From positions 38,831 to 79,020 of the forward strand of contig JAKBBP010000011.1 of NCBI GenBank assembly GCA_021808445.1: a stretch of 40,190 nt of DNA. Reading direction: 5' to 3'. The notes beneath the pieces were generated by a model. That model was not told the DNA's origin. It did no database searches and was given only the letters and a program-made list of their open reading frames with translations. The stretch is from Pseudomonadota bacterium (GTDB taxonomy: Bacteria; Pseudomonadota; Gammaproteobacteria; Burkholderiales; Burkholderiaceae_C). Positions 26,882 to 36,335 of this stretch are shown piece by piece; position 1 is the stretch's first letter; the number at the start of each line of letters is the position of its first letter. A program made the translations under genes and the position numbers.

Positions 26882-27856
26882 TCAGGGCTGCAGCACGATG
26901 CTGCCCGTGGTGGCCCGGCCTTCCAGCGCACGGTGCGCCTCGGCGGCATCGCGCAGCGCGTAGCGCTGGCCGATCAGCGGGCGTACCTTGCCCGCCAGCA
27001 CCACCTCGAACAGCTCCGCGGCCATCTCAAGCTGGGTGGCCCGGTCGGCCAGATGGGTCATCAGGGTCGGGCGGGTCACGTACAGGGAACCACGCGCCGC
27101 CAGGTCACCCAGGGTCACCGGAGGCACCGGGCCCGAGGCGTTGCCGAAACTGACCATCAGTCCGAAGGGCTGCAGGCAGCCCAGCGAGCGCTCCCAGGTA
27201 TCGCGCCCCACCGAATCGTAGACCACCGCGACACCCTTGCCGCCCGTGAGTTCGCGAACCCGGGAGACCAGATCCTCGTTGCGGTAGTTGATGCAATGCG
27301 CGTAGCCGTTGTCCAGGGCCAGGCGGCACTTCTCGTCGCTGCCGGCGGTGCCGATGAGCTGCACGCCCAGGGCCCGGGCCCATTGCCCCGCGATCAGACC
27401 CACGCCGCCGGCAGCGGCATGGAACAGCGCGACGTCGCCTGCCTGCAGCCGACGCGTGCGGCGCAGCAGGAATTGTGCGGTCAGACCCTTGAGCATCATG
27501 GCCGCCGCGGTCTCGAATTCGATGCCGTCGGGAAGCTTCACCAGCACCCGCGCCGGCATCACGCGGGCCTGCGCATAGGCCCCGGTCGGCCCATGGCAGT
27601 AGGCGACGCGATCCCCCTCGCGGAACTCGCTCACCCCTTCGCCCACCGCCTCGACCACGCCGGCCGCCTCCAGGCCGATGCCCGCGGGGAGTTGCAGGGG
27701 GTAGAGTCCCGTGCGGTGGTAGACGTCGATGAAGTTGACCCCGACCGCGGCATGGCGCACGCGCACCTCGCCCGCGCCCGGGTCGCCTGGCTGGACCTGC
27801 TGCCACTGCAGCACGTCCGGGCCGCCGGTGCGCTCGATGCGAATCGCATGGTTCAT
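26882..27856 (-). CDS. NADPH:quinone oxidoreductase, zeta-crystallin family
   Basis: Zinc-free medium-chain dehydrogenase that reduces quinones with NADPH, probably limiting oxidative stress. The 324-residue protein shows NFIDVYHRTGLYPLQLP, the quinone-family PTGAYAQ, the nucleotide-binding AAAGGVGLIAGQWA and the closing HRALEGRATTGSIVL. Zn ligands of alcohol dehydrogenases are absent. The ATG at 27856 follows GGAGA and begins at the family start MNHAIRIERTGGPDVL. It is divergent from the two-component pair across 125 bases, so control by that regulator is possible but unproven. Confidence 0.92.
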   Translation of the reverse strand: MNHAIRIERTGGPDVLQWQQVQPGDPGAGEVRVRHAAVGVNFIDVYHRTGLYPLQLPAGIGLEAAGVVEAVGEGVSEFREGDRVAYCHGPTGAYAQARVMPARVLVKLPDGIEFETAAAMMLKGLTAQFLLRRTRRLQAGDVALFHAAAGGVGLIAGQWARALGVQLIGTAGSDEKCRLALDNGYAHCINYRNEDLVSRVRELTGGKGVAVVYDSVGRDTWERSLGCLQPFGLMVSFGNASGPVPPVTLGDLAARGSLYVTRPTLMTHLADRATQLEMAAELFEVVLAGKVRPLIGQRYALRDAAEAHRALEGRATTGSIVLQP

Positions 27857-27981
27857 GGCAGTCTCCGTTGTCCCTGGTTTCATTCGCGCCATCCCCACGG
27901 GTTCGCGCACAGGGAATAATTGTGCCCATTCCGGCGTGCGCCTGCATGCACGCCCCGGCCCGAAATCCTGGAACCCGCCCG

Positions 27982-28668
27982 ATGCGATTGCTGCTGGTCG
28001 AAGACGACATGATGATCGGCGAGAGCGCGCTCGATGCGTTGCGCGCCGAAGGCTACGCGGTGGACTGGGTGCGCGATGGCCGCGCCGCCGACGCCGCCTG
28101 GAGCAGCGAGCACTACGACCTGGTGCTGCTGGACCTGGGGCTTCCGGCGCGCGACGGCCTGCAGGTGCTCAAGGCCGCCCGCGAGCGGCACGACGCCACC
28201 CCGGTGCTCATCGTCACCGCCCGCGACGCGGTCGATGAGCGCATCCGCGGACTCGACGCGGGCGCGGACGACTATCTGCTCAAGCCCTACGACCTCAACG
28301 AGCTGCAGGCGCGCATCCGCGCCCTGCTGCGGCGCGCCGCCGGGCGCGCCGAGCCGGCCTTGAGCCACGGCGGCGTATGCCTCCATCCAGCCACGCGCGA
28401 AGCCACGCTGCACGGCCAGCCGCTGGTGCTGTCGCAACGGGAATGGGCCGTGCTGGAAGCGCTGATGCGCCGCCCCGGGGTGATCCTGTCGCGTGCGCAA
28501 CTGGAGGAAAAGCTCTACGGCTGGAAGGACGAGATCTCCAGCAACGCCGTCGAGGTCTACGTGCACAGCCTGCGCAAGAAGCTGGGAGCCGAGTTCATCC
28601 GCAACATACGCGGCATGGGCTACGTGCTGGCGCGGGAAAGCGACTCCGGCGCGGGGGACAGCGCGTGA
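27982..28668 (+). CDS. OmpR/QseB-type response regulator
   Basis: A 228-residue DNA-binding response regulator. The receiver domain has the acidic pair at Asp8-Asp9, the phosphorylated Asp51 (LLDLGLP), Thr79 and Lys101 (LLKPYD). The C-terminal winged helix has LSQREWAVLEALMRRPG and the wing EVYVHSLRKKLG, ending IRNIRGMGYVL. It resembles QseB/PmrA/TctD regulators, which usually respond to metals, peptides or organic acids. The stop overlaps the kinase GTG by 4 bases. The target genes are not shown; the divergent quinone reductase is a candidate. Confidence 0.93.
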   Translation: MRLLLVEDDMMIGESALDALRAEGYAVDWVRDGRAADAAWSSEHYDLVLLDLGLPARDGLQVLKAARERHDATPVLIVTARDAVDERIRGLDAGADDYLLKPYDLNELQARIRALLRRAAGRAEPALSHGGVCLHPATREATLHGQPLVLSQREWAVLEALMRRPGVILSRAQLEEKLYGWKDEISSNAVEVYVHSLRKKLGAEFIRNIRGMGYVLARESDSGAGDSA

Positions 28669-29969
28669 AATCCCTGCGTGCCAAGTTGCTGGTGCTGCTG
28701 ACCGCGGCGGTCCTGACCGCCGCGCTGGTGCAGGCCGTCGCGGTGTTCCGCAACGCCATGCGCGAGGCCGACGCGGTGTTCGACTACCACCTGCAGCAGA
28801 TCGCGCTCTCGCTGGCCACGGGCGAGCTGGGCCTGCCGGGCTTCGGTCCCAGAGGCCACGCCCGTGAGGACCTGGACTACGTGTTCCAGGTCTGGGCACC
28901 CGACGGCCAGCGCATCTACGTATCGCGCCCGCGCGTGGAATTGCCCGACCAGGCCGTGCTGGGCTATGCCAACGTGGCGGTGAACGGACAGAACTGGCGC
29001 GTGTTCTCCATGCAGGCGGGCGGCCGGACCATCCAGGTGGCACAGCCCCTGCTCAGCCGGCGCGCGCTGGCGCTGACCTTCGCGCTCAATTCGGTGTGGC
29101 CGATGCTGCTGATCGTGCCGCTGCTGCTGCTGGTGGTCGCCTGGGTGGTCCGACGATCGCTGACCCCGCTGCGCAAGCTGTCCACGGAGTTGGAGAATCG
29201 CGCCGCGACCTCCTTCGACCCGCTGGACCCCGGGTCCGCCATGCTGGAGATGCGCCCGGTGGTGCGGGCGATGAACGGCCTGTTCGCGCGCACCCGCCAG
29301 GCCTTCGATGCCCAACAGATGTTCGTGGCCGACGCCGCGCACGAGTTGCGTTCTCCTCTGGCAGCCCTGAAACTGCAATTGCAGATGCTCGAACGCGCTC
29401 CGGACGAATCCACCCGGCGACTGGCCGCGCAGCGCCTGGATTCCGGCATCGACCGCGCCACCCACCTGGTCGAGCAACTGCTGGCCCTGGCTCGGGCCGA
29501 CTCCGGCGGGCGCGAGGCCCCGGCGCCCGTTTCCCTGACCGAAGCGGCTCGCCAGGCCCTGGCCGACACCCTGGACCTGGCCCAGGCCCGGGGCATCGAC
29601 GCCGGACTGGAGCAGGCCGAGGAACTCACCGTGCTGGCGCCTCCGCAAGGCCTGCGCATGCTGGCACGCAACCTGGTGGACAACGCCGTGCGCTACAGCC
29701 CGCGCGGCGCGCGCGTGGACGTGCGGGTGCACGTGCAAGACGGCAAGGCATTGCTGGAGGTGGACGACTCCGGCCCCGGCATCCCGGCCGCCGATCGGCC
29801 ACGGGTGTTCGACCGCTTCTACCGCCGCGCCGACGCGCCTCCCGGAGGCAGCGGCCTGGGCCTGGCCATCGTGCGCAGCGTGGCCGAACGCAGCCATGCG
29901 AGCGTGGAACTGCTCGACTCCCCTCTCGGCGGCCTGCGCGTGCGCGTGAGCTTCTCGCAGTCGACCTGA
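28665..29969 (+). CDS. QseC/TctE-like sensor histidine kinase
   Basis: Membrane histidine kinase, 434 residues, GTG start overlapping the regulator stop (GTGA). It has a first membrane helix at about 8-28, a periplasmic domain of about 115 residues with the pattern READAVFDYHLQQIALSL (2CSK_N-like), a second helix near 142-164, a short HAMP-like linker, then the H box with His226 (DAAHELRSPLAALK). Downstream are the N box NLVDNAVRYSP and G boxes DSGPGIP and GSGLGLAIV. It phosphorylates the preceding regulator. The signal is unknown. The gene ends 38 bases before lysC, which is convergent. Confidence 0.93.
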   Translation: MKSLRAKLLVLLTAAVLTAALVQAVAVFRNAMREADAVFDYHLQQIALSLATGELGLPGFGPRGHAREDLDYVFQVWAPDGQRIYVSRPRVELPDQAVLGYANVAVNGQNWRVFSMQAGGRTIQVAQPLLSRRALALTFALNSVWPMLLIVPLLLLVVAWVVRRSLTPLRKLSTELENRAATSFDPLDPGSAMLEMRPVVRAMNGLFARTRQAFDAQQMFVADAAHELRSPLAALKLQLQMLERAPDESTRRLAAQRLDSGIDRATHLVEQLLALARADSGGREAPAPVSLTEAARQALADTLDLAQARGIDAGLEQAEELTVLAPPQGLRMLARNLVDNAVRYSPRGARVDVRVHVQDGKALLEVDDSGPGIPAADRPRVFDRFYRRADAPPGGSGLGLAIVRSVAERSHASVELLDSPLGGLRVRVSFSQST

Positions 29970-29980
29970 ACTCGCGGCGG

Positions 29981-30002
29981 GGCCCGGATGCCCGACCGGG
30001 CC
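29981..30002. terminator. hairpin between convergent kinase gene and lysC
   Basis: A perfect 7-base stem GGCCCGG/CCGGGCC with an 8-base loop lies between the two facing stops. No T tract follows on either strand, so terminator function is only likely from position. Confidence 0.4.
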
Positions 30003-30007
30003 TGGGC

Positions 30008-31267
30008 TCAGGTGCCCTGTGGCGCGTCCAGGTCGAAGGCGCGGTGCAGCGCGCGCACCGCCAGTTCCAGGTACTTCTCGTCGATCAGCACCGACACCTT
30101 GATCTCCGAGGTGGAGATCATCTGGATGTTGATGCCTTCCTCCGACAGCGTGCGGAACATGGTGCTGGCCACGCCGGCATGGGAGCGCATGCCCACGCCG
30201 ACGATCGAAACCTTGCACGACTTGGGGTCGCCCAGCACGTCCTTCGCCCCGATATGGCCCTGCACCTCGTTCTTCAGGATCGCCAGCGTGCGCGCGTAGT
30301 CGTTGCGCCCGACGGTGAAGGAGAAATCCGTGAACCCGGCCACGCTCTGGTTCTGCACGATCATGTCCACTTCGATGTTCGCCTGTCCCACCGCGCTGAG
30401 GATCTGGTAGGCGATGCCCGGGCGATCGGGCACGCCGACCACCGTGATCTTGGCTTCGTCGCGAGCGAAGGCGATGCCGGAAACGACGGCACGTTCCATG
30501 TTCTGGTCCTCTTCGAAAGTGATCAGTGTGCCGCTGTGCATCTCCTGCTCCAGCGGAATATCCCATGGCGTCAGGCTGGACAGCACGCGCAGGCGCACGC
30601 GGTACTTGCCCGCGAATTCCACCGAGCGGATCTGCAGCACCTTCGATCCCAGGCTGGCCATCTCCAGCATTTCCTCGAAGGTGATCGAGGGCAGCTTCGA
30701 GGCCTCCGGCACGACCCGCGGATCGGTCGTGTACACCCCGTCGACGTCGGTGTAGATCTGGCATTCGTCGGCGCCCAGCGCCGCGGCCAGGGCCACCCCC
30801 GAGGTGTCGGAACCACCGCGGCCCAGCGTCGTGATGTTGCCCTGCCCGTCCATGCCCTGGAAACCGGCGACCACCACGATCATTCCCTGGTCCAGGTCCG
30901 CGCGGATGCGCTGCTCGTCGATGGACTCGATGCGGGCCTTGGTGAAGGCGCTGTCGGTGTGCACCCCCACCTGGAAGCCGGTGTAGCTGCGCGCGGGTTG
31001 CCCCATGGATTTGAGCGCCATCGCCAGCAGCCCGATGGTCACCTGTTCGCCGGTGGAGGCCACCACGTCGAGCTCGCGCGGATCCGGCTCGGGCTGGACT
31101 TCGCGCGCAAGGGCGATCAGGCGATTGGTCTCCCCCGACATGGCCGAGACGACGACCACGACCTGGTTGCCGGCCTCGGCCCATTTGATCGCGCGCCGGG
31201 CGACGTTCTTGATGCGTTCGACGGAACCAACTGATGTTCCGCCGTATTTCTGGACGATGAGCGCCAT
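30008..31267 (-). CDS. lysC: aspartate kinase
   Basis: Phosphorylates aspartate, opening the path to lysine, threonine, methionine and diaminopimelate. The 419-residue length fits the alpha-type enzyme with two C-terminal ACT domains that sense lysine and threonine. The start VQKYGGTSVGS contains Lys7, and FQGMDGQGNITTLGRGGSDTS is the kinase core. The first ACT domain begins at about 270 (ITVVGVPDRPGIA), the second near 348 (VSIVGVGMRSHAGVA). Many relatives make an additional small subunit from an internal start. The gene follows tilS after a hairpin that contains a perfect TATAAT. Confidence 0.95.
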   Translation of the reverse strand: MALIVQKYGGTSVGSVERIKNVARRAIKWAEAGNQVVVVVSAMSGETNRLIALAREVQPEPDPRELDVVASTGEQVTIGLLAMALKSMGQPARSYTGFQVGVHTDSAFTKARIESIDEQRIRADLDQGMIVVVAGFQGMDGQGNITTLGRGGSDTSGVALAAALGADECQIYTDVDGVYTTDPRVVPEASKLPSITFEEMLEMASLGSKVLQIRSVEFAGKYRVRLRVLSSLTPWDIPLEQEMHSGTLITFEEDQNMERAVVSGIAFARDEAKITVVGVPDRPGIAYQILSAVGQANIEVDMIVQNQSVAGFTDFSFTVGRNDYARTLAILKNEVQGHIGAKDVLGDPKSCKVSIVGVGMRSHAGVASTMFRTLSEEGINIQMISTSEIKVSVLIDEKYLELAVRALHRAFDLDAPQGT

Positions 31268-31315
31268 GATGGGACGTTGAAGGGGCGCGACCCGCCGCTG
31301 GGGCCGCGGCGACGC

Positions 31316-31338
31316 AAAAAGCCCTGGATTATAGGGCT
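31316..31338 (-). terminator. tilS terminator with a -10 box in its loop
   Basis: On the minus strand AGCCCT and AGGGCT form a 6-base stem around the loop ATAATCC and are followed by four further T after the stem. The perfect -10 hexamer TATAAT spans 31328-31333 across the stem-loop junction and also contains the tilS stop TAA. Transcription started there would begin inside the second arm, so it would not form the hairpin. A -35 is not clear. Confidence 0.6.
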
Positions 31339-32282
31339 GGCGAAGCGCCCGGTTCGCAGCGCAGCCACCCGGAGTCGCGCCACAGGCGCGCGTGGCCGAT
31401 CCTCGCGAGCACCGCGGCGTCGGCGGGGGCCTCGATCTGGCGCAACAGGTTGTCGATCTGCGCCGCGTTGCTGCGCAGCCCGAGCTCGGCCAACCACACT
31501 CGCAGCACCTGCGCACGCCTCGGGGCTTCCCAGCCGGCCAGTTGCGCCAGACACAGGCCGGCCTCGCCGCGGCAGGCATGCAGGTCCCGCAGGGCTTGTT
31601 CGCGCAGCTGCCCGGCGGCCTGCGCGCACAGCGCCGCGCTGCGCCCCAGGGTCCGACGCCAGGCGGGCTCCAGGCGGTCGAGCACCGGCAGCAGTTCGCC
31701 ACGGATACGGCCCCGGCGCAGCGCCAGGTCCTGGTTCATGGGATCGATCACATAGGGCACGCCAGCTGCGTCCAGCTCCGAGCGCAGCCGGGGCGCGGGA
31801 CATTCCAGCAAGGGGCGCCCCAGCCACACCCCCGCGCGCCGCGCGGCCGGCGGCATGGCCGCCAGCCCGGCGGGGCCGGCGCCGCGCAACAGCGCCAGCA
31901 ACAGGCTCTCGGCCTGATCGTCGGCATGGTGTCCCATCAGCAACCAGGCGCAGCCCAGTTCGCGCGCGGCCCGCGCAAGCGCGTCGTGGCGGGCCAGTCG
32001 CGCCTGCTCCTCCAGGCTGTCGCCACGGGCACGGCGCACCTGCACGGACAGAACATGACAGGCCAGACCCCATGCCGCGCAGCGCTCGCGAGCATGCCGG
32101 GCGAAATCGTCGGCAGCCGCCTGCAAACCGTGGTGCACGTGCAGCGCATGCACGGTGCGCCGGGGCCACACGCGCAGCGCCGCCAGCAGCAAGGCGGTGG
32201 AATCGGCGCCACCGCTGAACGCCACGGCCAGCGGGCGCGACGGGTCGGCCAGCGCGGCCCCCGAAGCCCCCCCCTGCTGCAT
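31329..32282 (-). CDS. tilS: tRNA(Ile)-lysidine synthase
   Basis: Adds lysine to C34 of the CAU anticodon tRNA-Ile so that it reads AUA as isoleucine; ATP-dependent and essential in most bacteria. The 317-residue protein has the N-type PP-loop AFSGGADST at 21-29, HVHHGLQ, the segment GHHADDQAESLLLALLRGAG and, later, YVIDPMNQDLALRRGRIR. It lacks much of the long C-terminal part of E. coli TilS (432 residues), as do several shorter forms. The start is either ATG 32282 or GTG 32309; conserved sequence begins after both. It lies about 55 bases after accA. Confidence 0.92.
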   Translation of the reverse strand: MQQGGASGAALADPSRPLAVAFSGGADSTALLLAALRVWPRRTVHALHVHHGLQAAADDFARHARERCAAWGLACHVLSVQVRRARGDSLEEQARLARHDALARAARELGCAWLLMGHHADDQAESLLLALLRGAGPAGLAAMPPAARRAGVWLGRPLLECPAPRLRSELDAAGVPYVIDPMNQDLALRRGRIRGELLPVLDRLEPAWRRTLGRSAALCAQAAGQLREQALRDLHACRGEAGLCLAQLAGWEAPRRAQVLRVWLAELGLRSNAAQIDNLLRQIEAPADAAVLARIGHARLWRDSGWLRCEPGASPAL

Positions 32283-32338
32283 GCGCACGAAACGCCGCAG
32301 CGCGGCCACGGCGCCGCGCGTGGCCGCCGGGGGCGGCC

Positions 32339-33313
32339 TCAGCGCGCCGACTTCGTGTCCTGGAATCGACCGAAGGCGCACAGCCGCTCGTAGCGCTGGC
32401 GCACCAGATCGGCGGGCTTGACGCCCTGGAACTGGCGCAGGCTCTCGCCCAGCGCGCGCTTGAGCGAGGCCGACATGGCCTGCGGGTCGCGATGCGCCCC
32501 CCCCACCGGCTCGTTGACGATCTTGTCGATCAGGCCCAGCGCCTTCAGGCGATGCGCGGTCAGGCCCAGCGCCTCCGCGGCGTCCGCGGCGCGCTCCGAG
32601 CTTTTCCAGAGAATGGAAGCACATCCTTCGGGCGAAATCACCGAATACACGGCGAACTGCAGCATCAGCACATGATCGGCCACGGCGATGGCCAGCGCTC
32701 CCCCCGAGCCCCCCTCGCCGATGATGGTGGAGATGATGGGAACTTCCAGTTGTGCCATCTCCAGGATGTTGCGCCCGATGGCCTCCGACTGATTGCGTTC
32801 CTCGGCGTCGATGCCGGGATAGGCGCCGGGGGTGTCGACGAAGGTGAACACCGGCAGCCCGAACTTCTCCGCCAGCTTCATCAGGCGCAAGGCCTTGCGG
32901 TAGCCCTCGGGCTTGCTCATGCCGAAGTTGCGCATCGCGCGCTCCTTCGTGTCCCGACCCTTCTGATGGCCGATGACCATGCAGGCCTGGCCGTTGAACC
33001 GCGCCAAGCCGCCGACGATCGACAGATCGTCGGCGAAGTGACGGTCGCCGTGCAATTCATGGAAGTCCGTGAACAGGCTGGCCACGTAATCCAGCGTGTA
33101 GGGACGTTGCGCGTGCCGGGCGATCTGCGTGACCTGCCAGGGACTGAGCTTGCTGTACAGGTCCTTGGTCAGTTGCAGGCTCTTCTTCTGCAGGCGCGAG
33201 ATCTCTTCCGAGATGTCGACCGCCGATTCGTCCTGCACGAAACGCAGTTCCTCGATCTTGGCCTCGAGTTCGGCCACCGGCTGTTCGAAATCCAGGAAGA
33301 CTTTCTTGCTCAT
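32339..33313 (-). CDS. accA: acetyl-CoA carboxylase carboxyltransferase subunit alpha
   Basis: With AccD forms the carboxyltransferase that moves CO2 from biotin to acetyl-CoA, making malonyl-CoA for fatty acid synthesis. The 324-residue protein has the coiled N-terminus [15 protein letters not shown], then [43 protein letters not shown] and the oxyanion [15 protein letters not shown], all characteristic. The ATG at 33313 is the family start [12 protein letters not shown]. Two back-to-back GC hairpins fill the 65 bases between alkA and accA. Confidence 0.96.
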   Translation of the reverse strand: MSKKVFLDFEQPVAELEAKIEELRFVQDESAVDISEEISRLQKKSLQLTKDLYSKLSPWQVTQIARHAQRPYTLDYVASLFTDFHELHGDRHFADDLSIVGGLARFNGQACMVIGHQKGRDTKERAMRNFGMSKPEGYRKALRLMKLAEKFGLPVFTFVDTPGAYPGIDAEERNQSEAIGRNILEMAQLEVPIISTIIGEGGSGGALAIAVADHVLMLQFAVYSVISPEGCASILWKSSERAADAAEALGLTAHRLKALGLIDKIVNEPVGGAHRDPQAMSASLKRALGESLRQFQGVKPADLVRQRYERLCAFGRFQDTKSAR

Positions 33314-33336
33314 GATGTGATCGGTTCGCCGAGAGA

Positions 33337-33371
33337 GGCCCCGGGGAGGGGCCCGCGGATCCCGTCCGCGG
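33337..33371. other. two adjacent hairpins in the alkA-accA gap
   Basis: GGCCCC/GGGGCC with a 5-base loop (33337-33353) is followed directly by CCGCGGA/TCCGCGG with a 5-base loop (33353-33371). Both lie in the 65-base gap before accA. There is no T tract, so they may be a pause, processing or leader structure rather than a terminator. Confidence 0.45.
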
Positions 33372-33378
33372 TGCGAAT

Positions 33379-34026
33379 TCAGTATTCCACCGGAATCGGG
33401 TCCAGGCTGCGCCAAATATACCAAGTACCCACGGAACGCCAGGGTTCCCAGGCGGCGGCCACCTCCCGCAGTTCGCTGCGGCTGACCGCCTCCCCGGAAA
33501 AGTAGCACTGGCTGATACCCTTGCGCAAGCCGAGGTCGTCCAGCGGCAGCACGTCCGGGCGCAGCAGATGGAACATCAGGAACATCTCGGCCGTCCAGCG
33601 ACCGATGCCCCGGATCGCCACCAACTCCTCGATGATGGCCTCGTCAGGCATCTCGTGCCACTGGCGGGGATGCACCAGGCCCTGCTCGAAACGGCTGGCC
33701 AGGTCGCGCAGGTATTCGGCCTTGCGCAGGGACAGGCCGGCCTGGCGCAGGGACTGCGCGTCATGCACCAGCAGGCTCTCGGGCCGCACCGAGCCGACCA
33801 GGGCCAGCAGGCGTTCCCACACCGACTGCGCGGCGGCCACCGAGATCTGCTGGCCCACGATGGAGCGCGCCAGGGTCTGGAAGGCGTCGCCACGACTTTG
33901 CAGCCGGGCCTTGCCGTACTCCGGGATCAGCCTGCGCATCACGCGGTCGGCGCGCATGAGCTCGCCGCAGGCCTCGTCCCAGTAGGACGGCACTTCGGCG
34001 ACCGCGGGCTTGTTCCTGGCCGCCAT
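33379..34026 (-). CDS. alkA: DNA-3-methyladenine glycosylase II family
   Basis: Base-excision repair glycosylase of the HhH-GPD superfamily that removes alkylated purines from DNA. The 215-residue protein is the short bacterial form without the N-terminal domain of E. coli AlkA (282). It has [19 protein letters not shown], the helix-hairpin-helix [16 protein letters not shown] at about 137-152 and the catalytic Asp in [11 protein letters not shown] (Asp164). The ATG at 34026 lies 3 bases after the cysS stop, so the two are co-transcribed. Confidence 0.93.
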   Translation of the reverse strand: MAARNKPAVAEVPSYWDEACGELMRADRVMRRLIPEYGKARLQSRGDAFQTLARSIVGQQISVAAAQSVWERLLALVGSVRPESLLVHDAQSLRQAGLSLRKAEYLRDLASRFEQGLVHPRQWHEMPDEAIIEELVAIRGIGRWTAEMFLMFHLLRPDVLPLDDLGLRKGISQCYFSGEAVSRSELREVAAAWEPWRSVGTWYIWRSLDPIPVEY

Positions 34027-34029
34027 GGC

Positions 34030-35418
34030 TCAGGCCTTGCGCCACAGCGTGACGCCGCCCGGCTTGTCCTCGAGCTGGATGCCGCGCTCGAGCAACTCCG
34101 CGCGAATACGGTCGGCACTGGCGTAGTCGCGCGCCTGCTTGGCCTGGGCACGCAGCTGGACCTGCTGCTCGATCCAGGCCCTGTGCGCGGCATCGGCCCC
34201 GCCCTGCAGGAATTGCTGCGGCGGGCTCTGCAACAGTCCCAGGGTCGCGCCCAGGCCCTTGAGCAGCACCGCCAGCGCCGGGTCGGCGCTGCGATTGAGA
34301 TCGCTGGCCAGTTCGAACAACACCGCCAGCGCCTCCGGGGTGTTGAAGTCATCGTCCATCGCTGCGCCGAAACGCCGGGCCAGGGGATGCTCCCAGTCCA
34401 CCGCGCCCGCCCCGCCCTCGTGCCCCTCGTGCTCCTGCAACGCGATGTACAGGCGCTCGAGGGCGCTGCGGGCATCGCGCAGCGCGTCGTCGCTGTAGTT
34501 CAGCGGGCTGCGGTAATGCGCCCGGATGATGAAAAACCGCAGGGTCTCGGGATCGACCTTCTTGAGCACTTCGCGGATGGTCAGGAAGTTGCCGAGGGAC
34601 TTCGACATCTTCTCCTCGTCCACGCGCACGAAGCCGTTGTGCATCCAGGTTCCCACCCAGTGCGTGCCGGTGACACCCTCGGTCTGCGCGATCTCGTTCT
34701 CGTGGTGGGGGAACTGAAGGTCGGCGCCGCCACCGTGGATGTCGAATTGCTCGCCGAGCAGCTCGCAACTCATGGCCGAGCATTCGATGTGCCAGCCCGG
34801 CCGCCCCTCGCCCCATGGCGAATCCCAGCGCACCTCGGCCGGCTCCTCCGGCTTGGCACGCTTCCACAAGACGAAATCCAGAGGATCGCGCTTGGCCGCG
34901 TCCACCTCCACGCGCTCGCCCGCGTGCAGTTCATCCAGCGACTTGCCCGACAGGCGTCCGTAGCCGGGAAAGCTGCGCACGGCGAAATCCACGTCCCCGG
35001 CTGCGTCCTGGTAGGCCAGGCCTCGCTCGACCAGGGCGGCGATCATGCGCTGCATGCCCGCGATGTGCTCGGTGGCACGCGGTTCCAGGTCGGGCCGCTG
35101 GATCCCCAGGGCATCCGTGTCCTCGTGCATGGCCTGGATGAACCGGTCGGTGAGCTCGCGCACGCTCAGGCCGCTTTCCACCGCGCGGCGGATGATCTTG
35201 TCGTCCACATCGGTGATGTTGCGCACATAGGTCACGCGCAGGCCCCGCGCCTTGAGCCAGCGCTGCACCACGTCGAACACGGCCATCATGCGCGCATGCC
35301 CCAGGTGGCAGAAGTCGTACACGGTCATGCCGCACACGTACATGCGCACGTGTCCCGGCTCCAGGGGCACGAGAGCCTGCTTGCTACGCGACAGGGTGTT
35401 GTAGATGTGAACGGTCAT
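34030..35418 (-). CDS. cysS: cysteinyl-tRNA synthetase
   Basis: Class I synthetase for cysteine; 462 residues against 461 in E. coli. The zinc site is Cys29 (YVCGMTVYD), Cys213 (HIECS), His238 and Glu242 (PHHENEIAQ); HLGH lies at 38-41 and KMSKS at 270-274. The ATG at 35418 is the family start [11 protein letters not shown], not the open frame from 35475. The gene heads the minus-strand run cysS-alkA-accA-tilS-lysC and is divergent from the TPR gene. Some bacterial CysRS enzymes are reported to make cysteine persulfide; that activity cannot be judged from this sequence. Confidence 0.96.
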   Translation of the reverse strand: MTVHIYNTLSRSKQALVPLEPGHVRMYVCGMTVYDFCHLGHARMMAVFDVVQRWLKARGLRVTYVRNITDVDDKIIRRAVESGLSVRELTDRFIQAMHEDTDALGIQRPDLEPRATEHIAGMQRMIAALVERGLAYQDAAGDVDFAVRSFPGYGRLSGKSLDELHAGERVEVDAAKRDPLDFVLWKRAKPEEPAEVRWDSPWGEGRPGWHIECSAMSCELLGEQFDIHGGGADLQFPHHENEIAQTEGVTGTHWVGTWMHNGFVRVDEEKMSKSLGNFLTIREVLKKVDPETLRFFIIRAHYRSPLNYSDDALRDARSALERLYIALQEHEGHEGGAGAVDWEHPLARRFGAAMDDDFNTPEALAVLFELASDLNRSADPALAVLLKGLGATLGLLQSPPQQFLQGGADAAHRAWIEQQVQLRAQAKQARDYASADRIRAELLERGIQLEDKPGGVTLWRKA

Positions 35419-35633
35419 GGAATACGCGAAGAAGGGCGCAGCGCGCAAGGGCGAAAACTTAGCACAGGCCGTCATGCCGCGGCGCAGGCGACATGGGCTG
35501 GATGCGCCCGGGCAATTCCATGCAGCAGGAACTGAGCATGGGCTTCATGGGCATGCCGAAGCCGGCCCTGGCCCCCCGGCCGGCGCGCGTCAGGCAGAAC
35601 CCGCACGAGCCACGAGCTGCGCGAAGCCCAACA

Positions 35634-35639
35634 TAGAAT
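35634..35639 (+). promoter_or_regulatory. candidate -10 for the TPR-ppiA-ppiB-lpxH run
   Basis: TAGAAT (5 of 6) lies 29 bases before the chosen ATG at 35668 and overlaps an earlier in-frame ATG at 35638, which argues that the earlier codon is not used. Confidence 0.4.
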
Positions 35640-35667
35640 GCCCAGGCCTGTCCTGCCCGAGCCCGCC

Positions 35668-36246
35668 ATGACCTTCCTACCCGGCCTTCGCCGATTTCGC
35701 CGAGCCAGCGTGCTGATGGCCCTGCTGCTGGGCTGCGCATGCAGCCTGGCGCGCGCCGATGACCTGGACCAGGTCCGGCAATTGCAGGCGGCCGGCCATC
35801 TGCGGCAGGCGCTGCAGGTCCTGCGCGGATTGATCCGGCGACATCCCGGGGACCCGCAGTACCAGCTCACCGAGGCGCTGATTCTGCAGCAGCAGCACCA
35901 CGACGCACAGGCCATCGAGCTGCTGCGAGCCTTGATCCGGCGCTACCCGGAACTGCCCGAGCCCTACAACAATCTCGCGGTGCTGTACGCGGCGCGCGGC
36001 GAAACGGCTCGAGCACTTGAGTCCCTGCAAATGGCGCTGCGCGCCAACCCGGACTACGCCACCGCGCGCGCCAACCTGGGCGACGTCTACCTGCAACTGG
36101 CCGAGCAGTCCTATCGCCAGGCTGCCGCCAGCGCCGGCGACGACGCGGCGCGAGCCCATGCCCGAGCCAGCCTGAAGCGCCTGCAGGCCGGCGTGGACGC
36201 GACACCGCCGATGCCGGTGCCGTCGACCGGCACGGCCACGCGTTGA
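35668..36246 (+). CDS. exported TPR-repeat protein
   Basis: A 192-residue protein with an N-terminal signal (basic start, hydrophobic core [16 protein letters not shown], cleavage near residue 30) and three to four tetratricopeptide repeats, for example [20 protein letters not shown] and [18 protein letters not shown]. Such repeats form a scaffold for protein contacts, so it is probably a periplasmic assembly or envelope factor. A Cys pair (GCAC) at the end of the hydrophobic core could also be a lipoprotein site. In related genomes this gene lies between cysS and ppiA. The partner is unknown. Confidence 0.85.
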   Translation: MTFLPGLRRFRRASVLMALLLGCACSLARADDLDQVRQLQAAGHLRQALQVLRGLIRRHPGDPQYQLTEALILQQQHHDAQAIELLRALIRRYPELPEPYNNLAVLYAARGETARALESLQMALRANPDYATARANLGDVYLQLAEQSYRQAAASAGDDAARAHARASLKRLQAGVDATPPMPVPSTGTATR

Positions 36247-36335
36247 GCCAGTGCCCGTCGAGACCCGCCCGGCGTCCACCCGCGAACCCCACCCTGCCGG
36301 CTCGTTCCCGCCGGCGCGCAACTGGAGACCTTCCG

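Noticed and set aside
33568..35535. 655-residue open frame on the plus strand
   Set aside because: Antisense to alkA and cysS; no recognisable motif.
35417..35671. 84-residue plus-strand frame between cysS and the TPR gene
   Set aside because: It starts inside the cysS start codon region, has no ribosome site and its Arg/Pro/Ala sequence looks like non-coding DNA.
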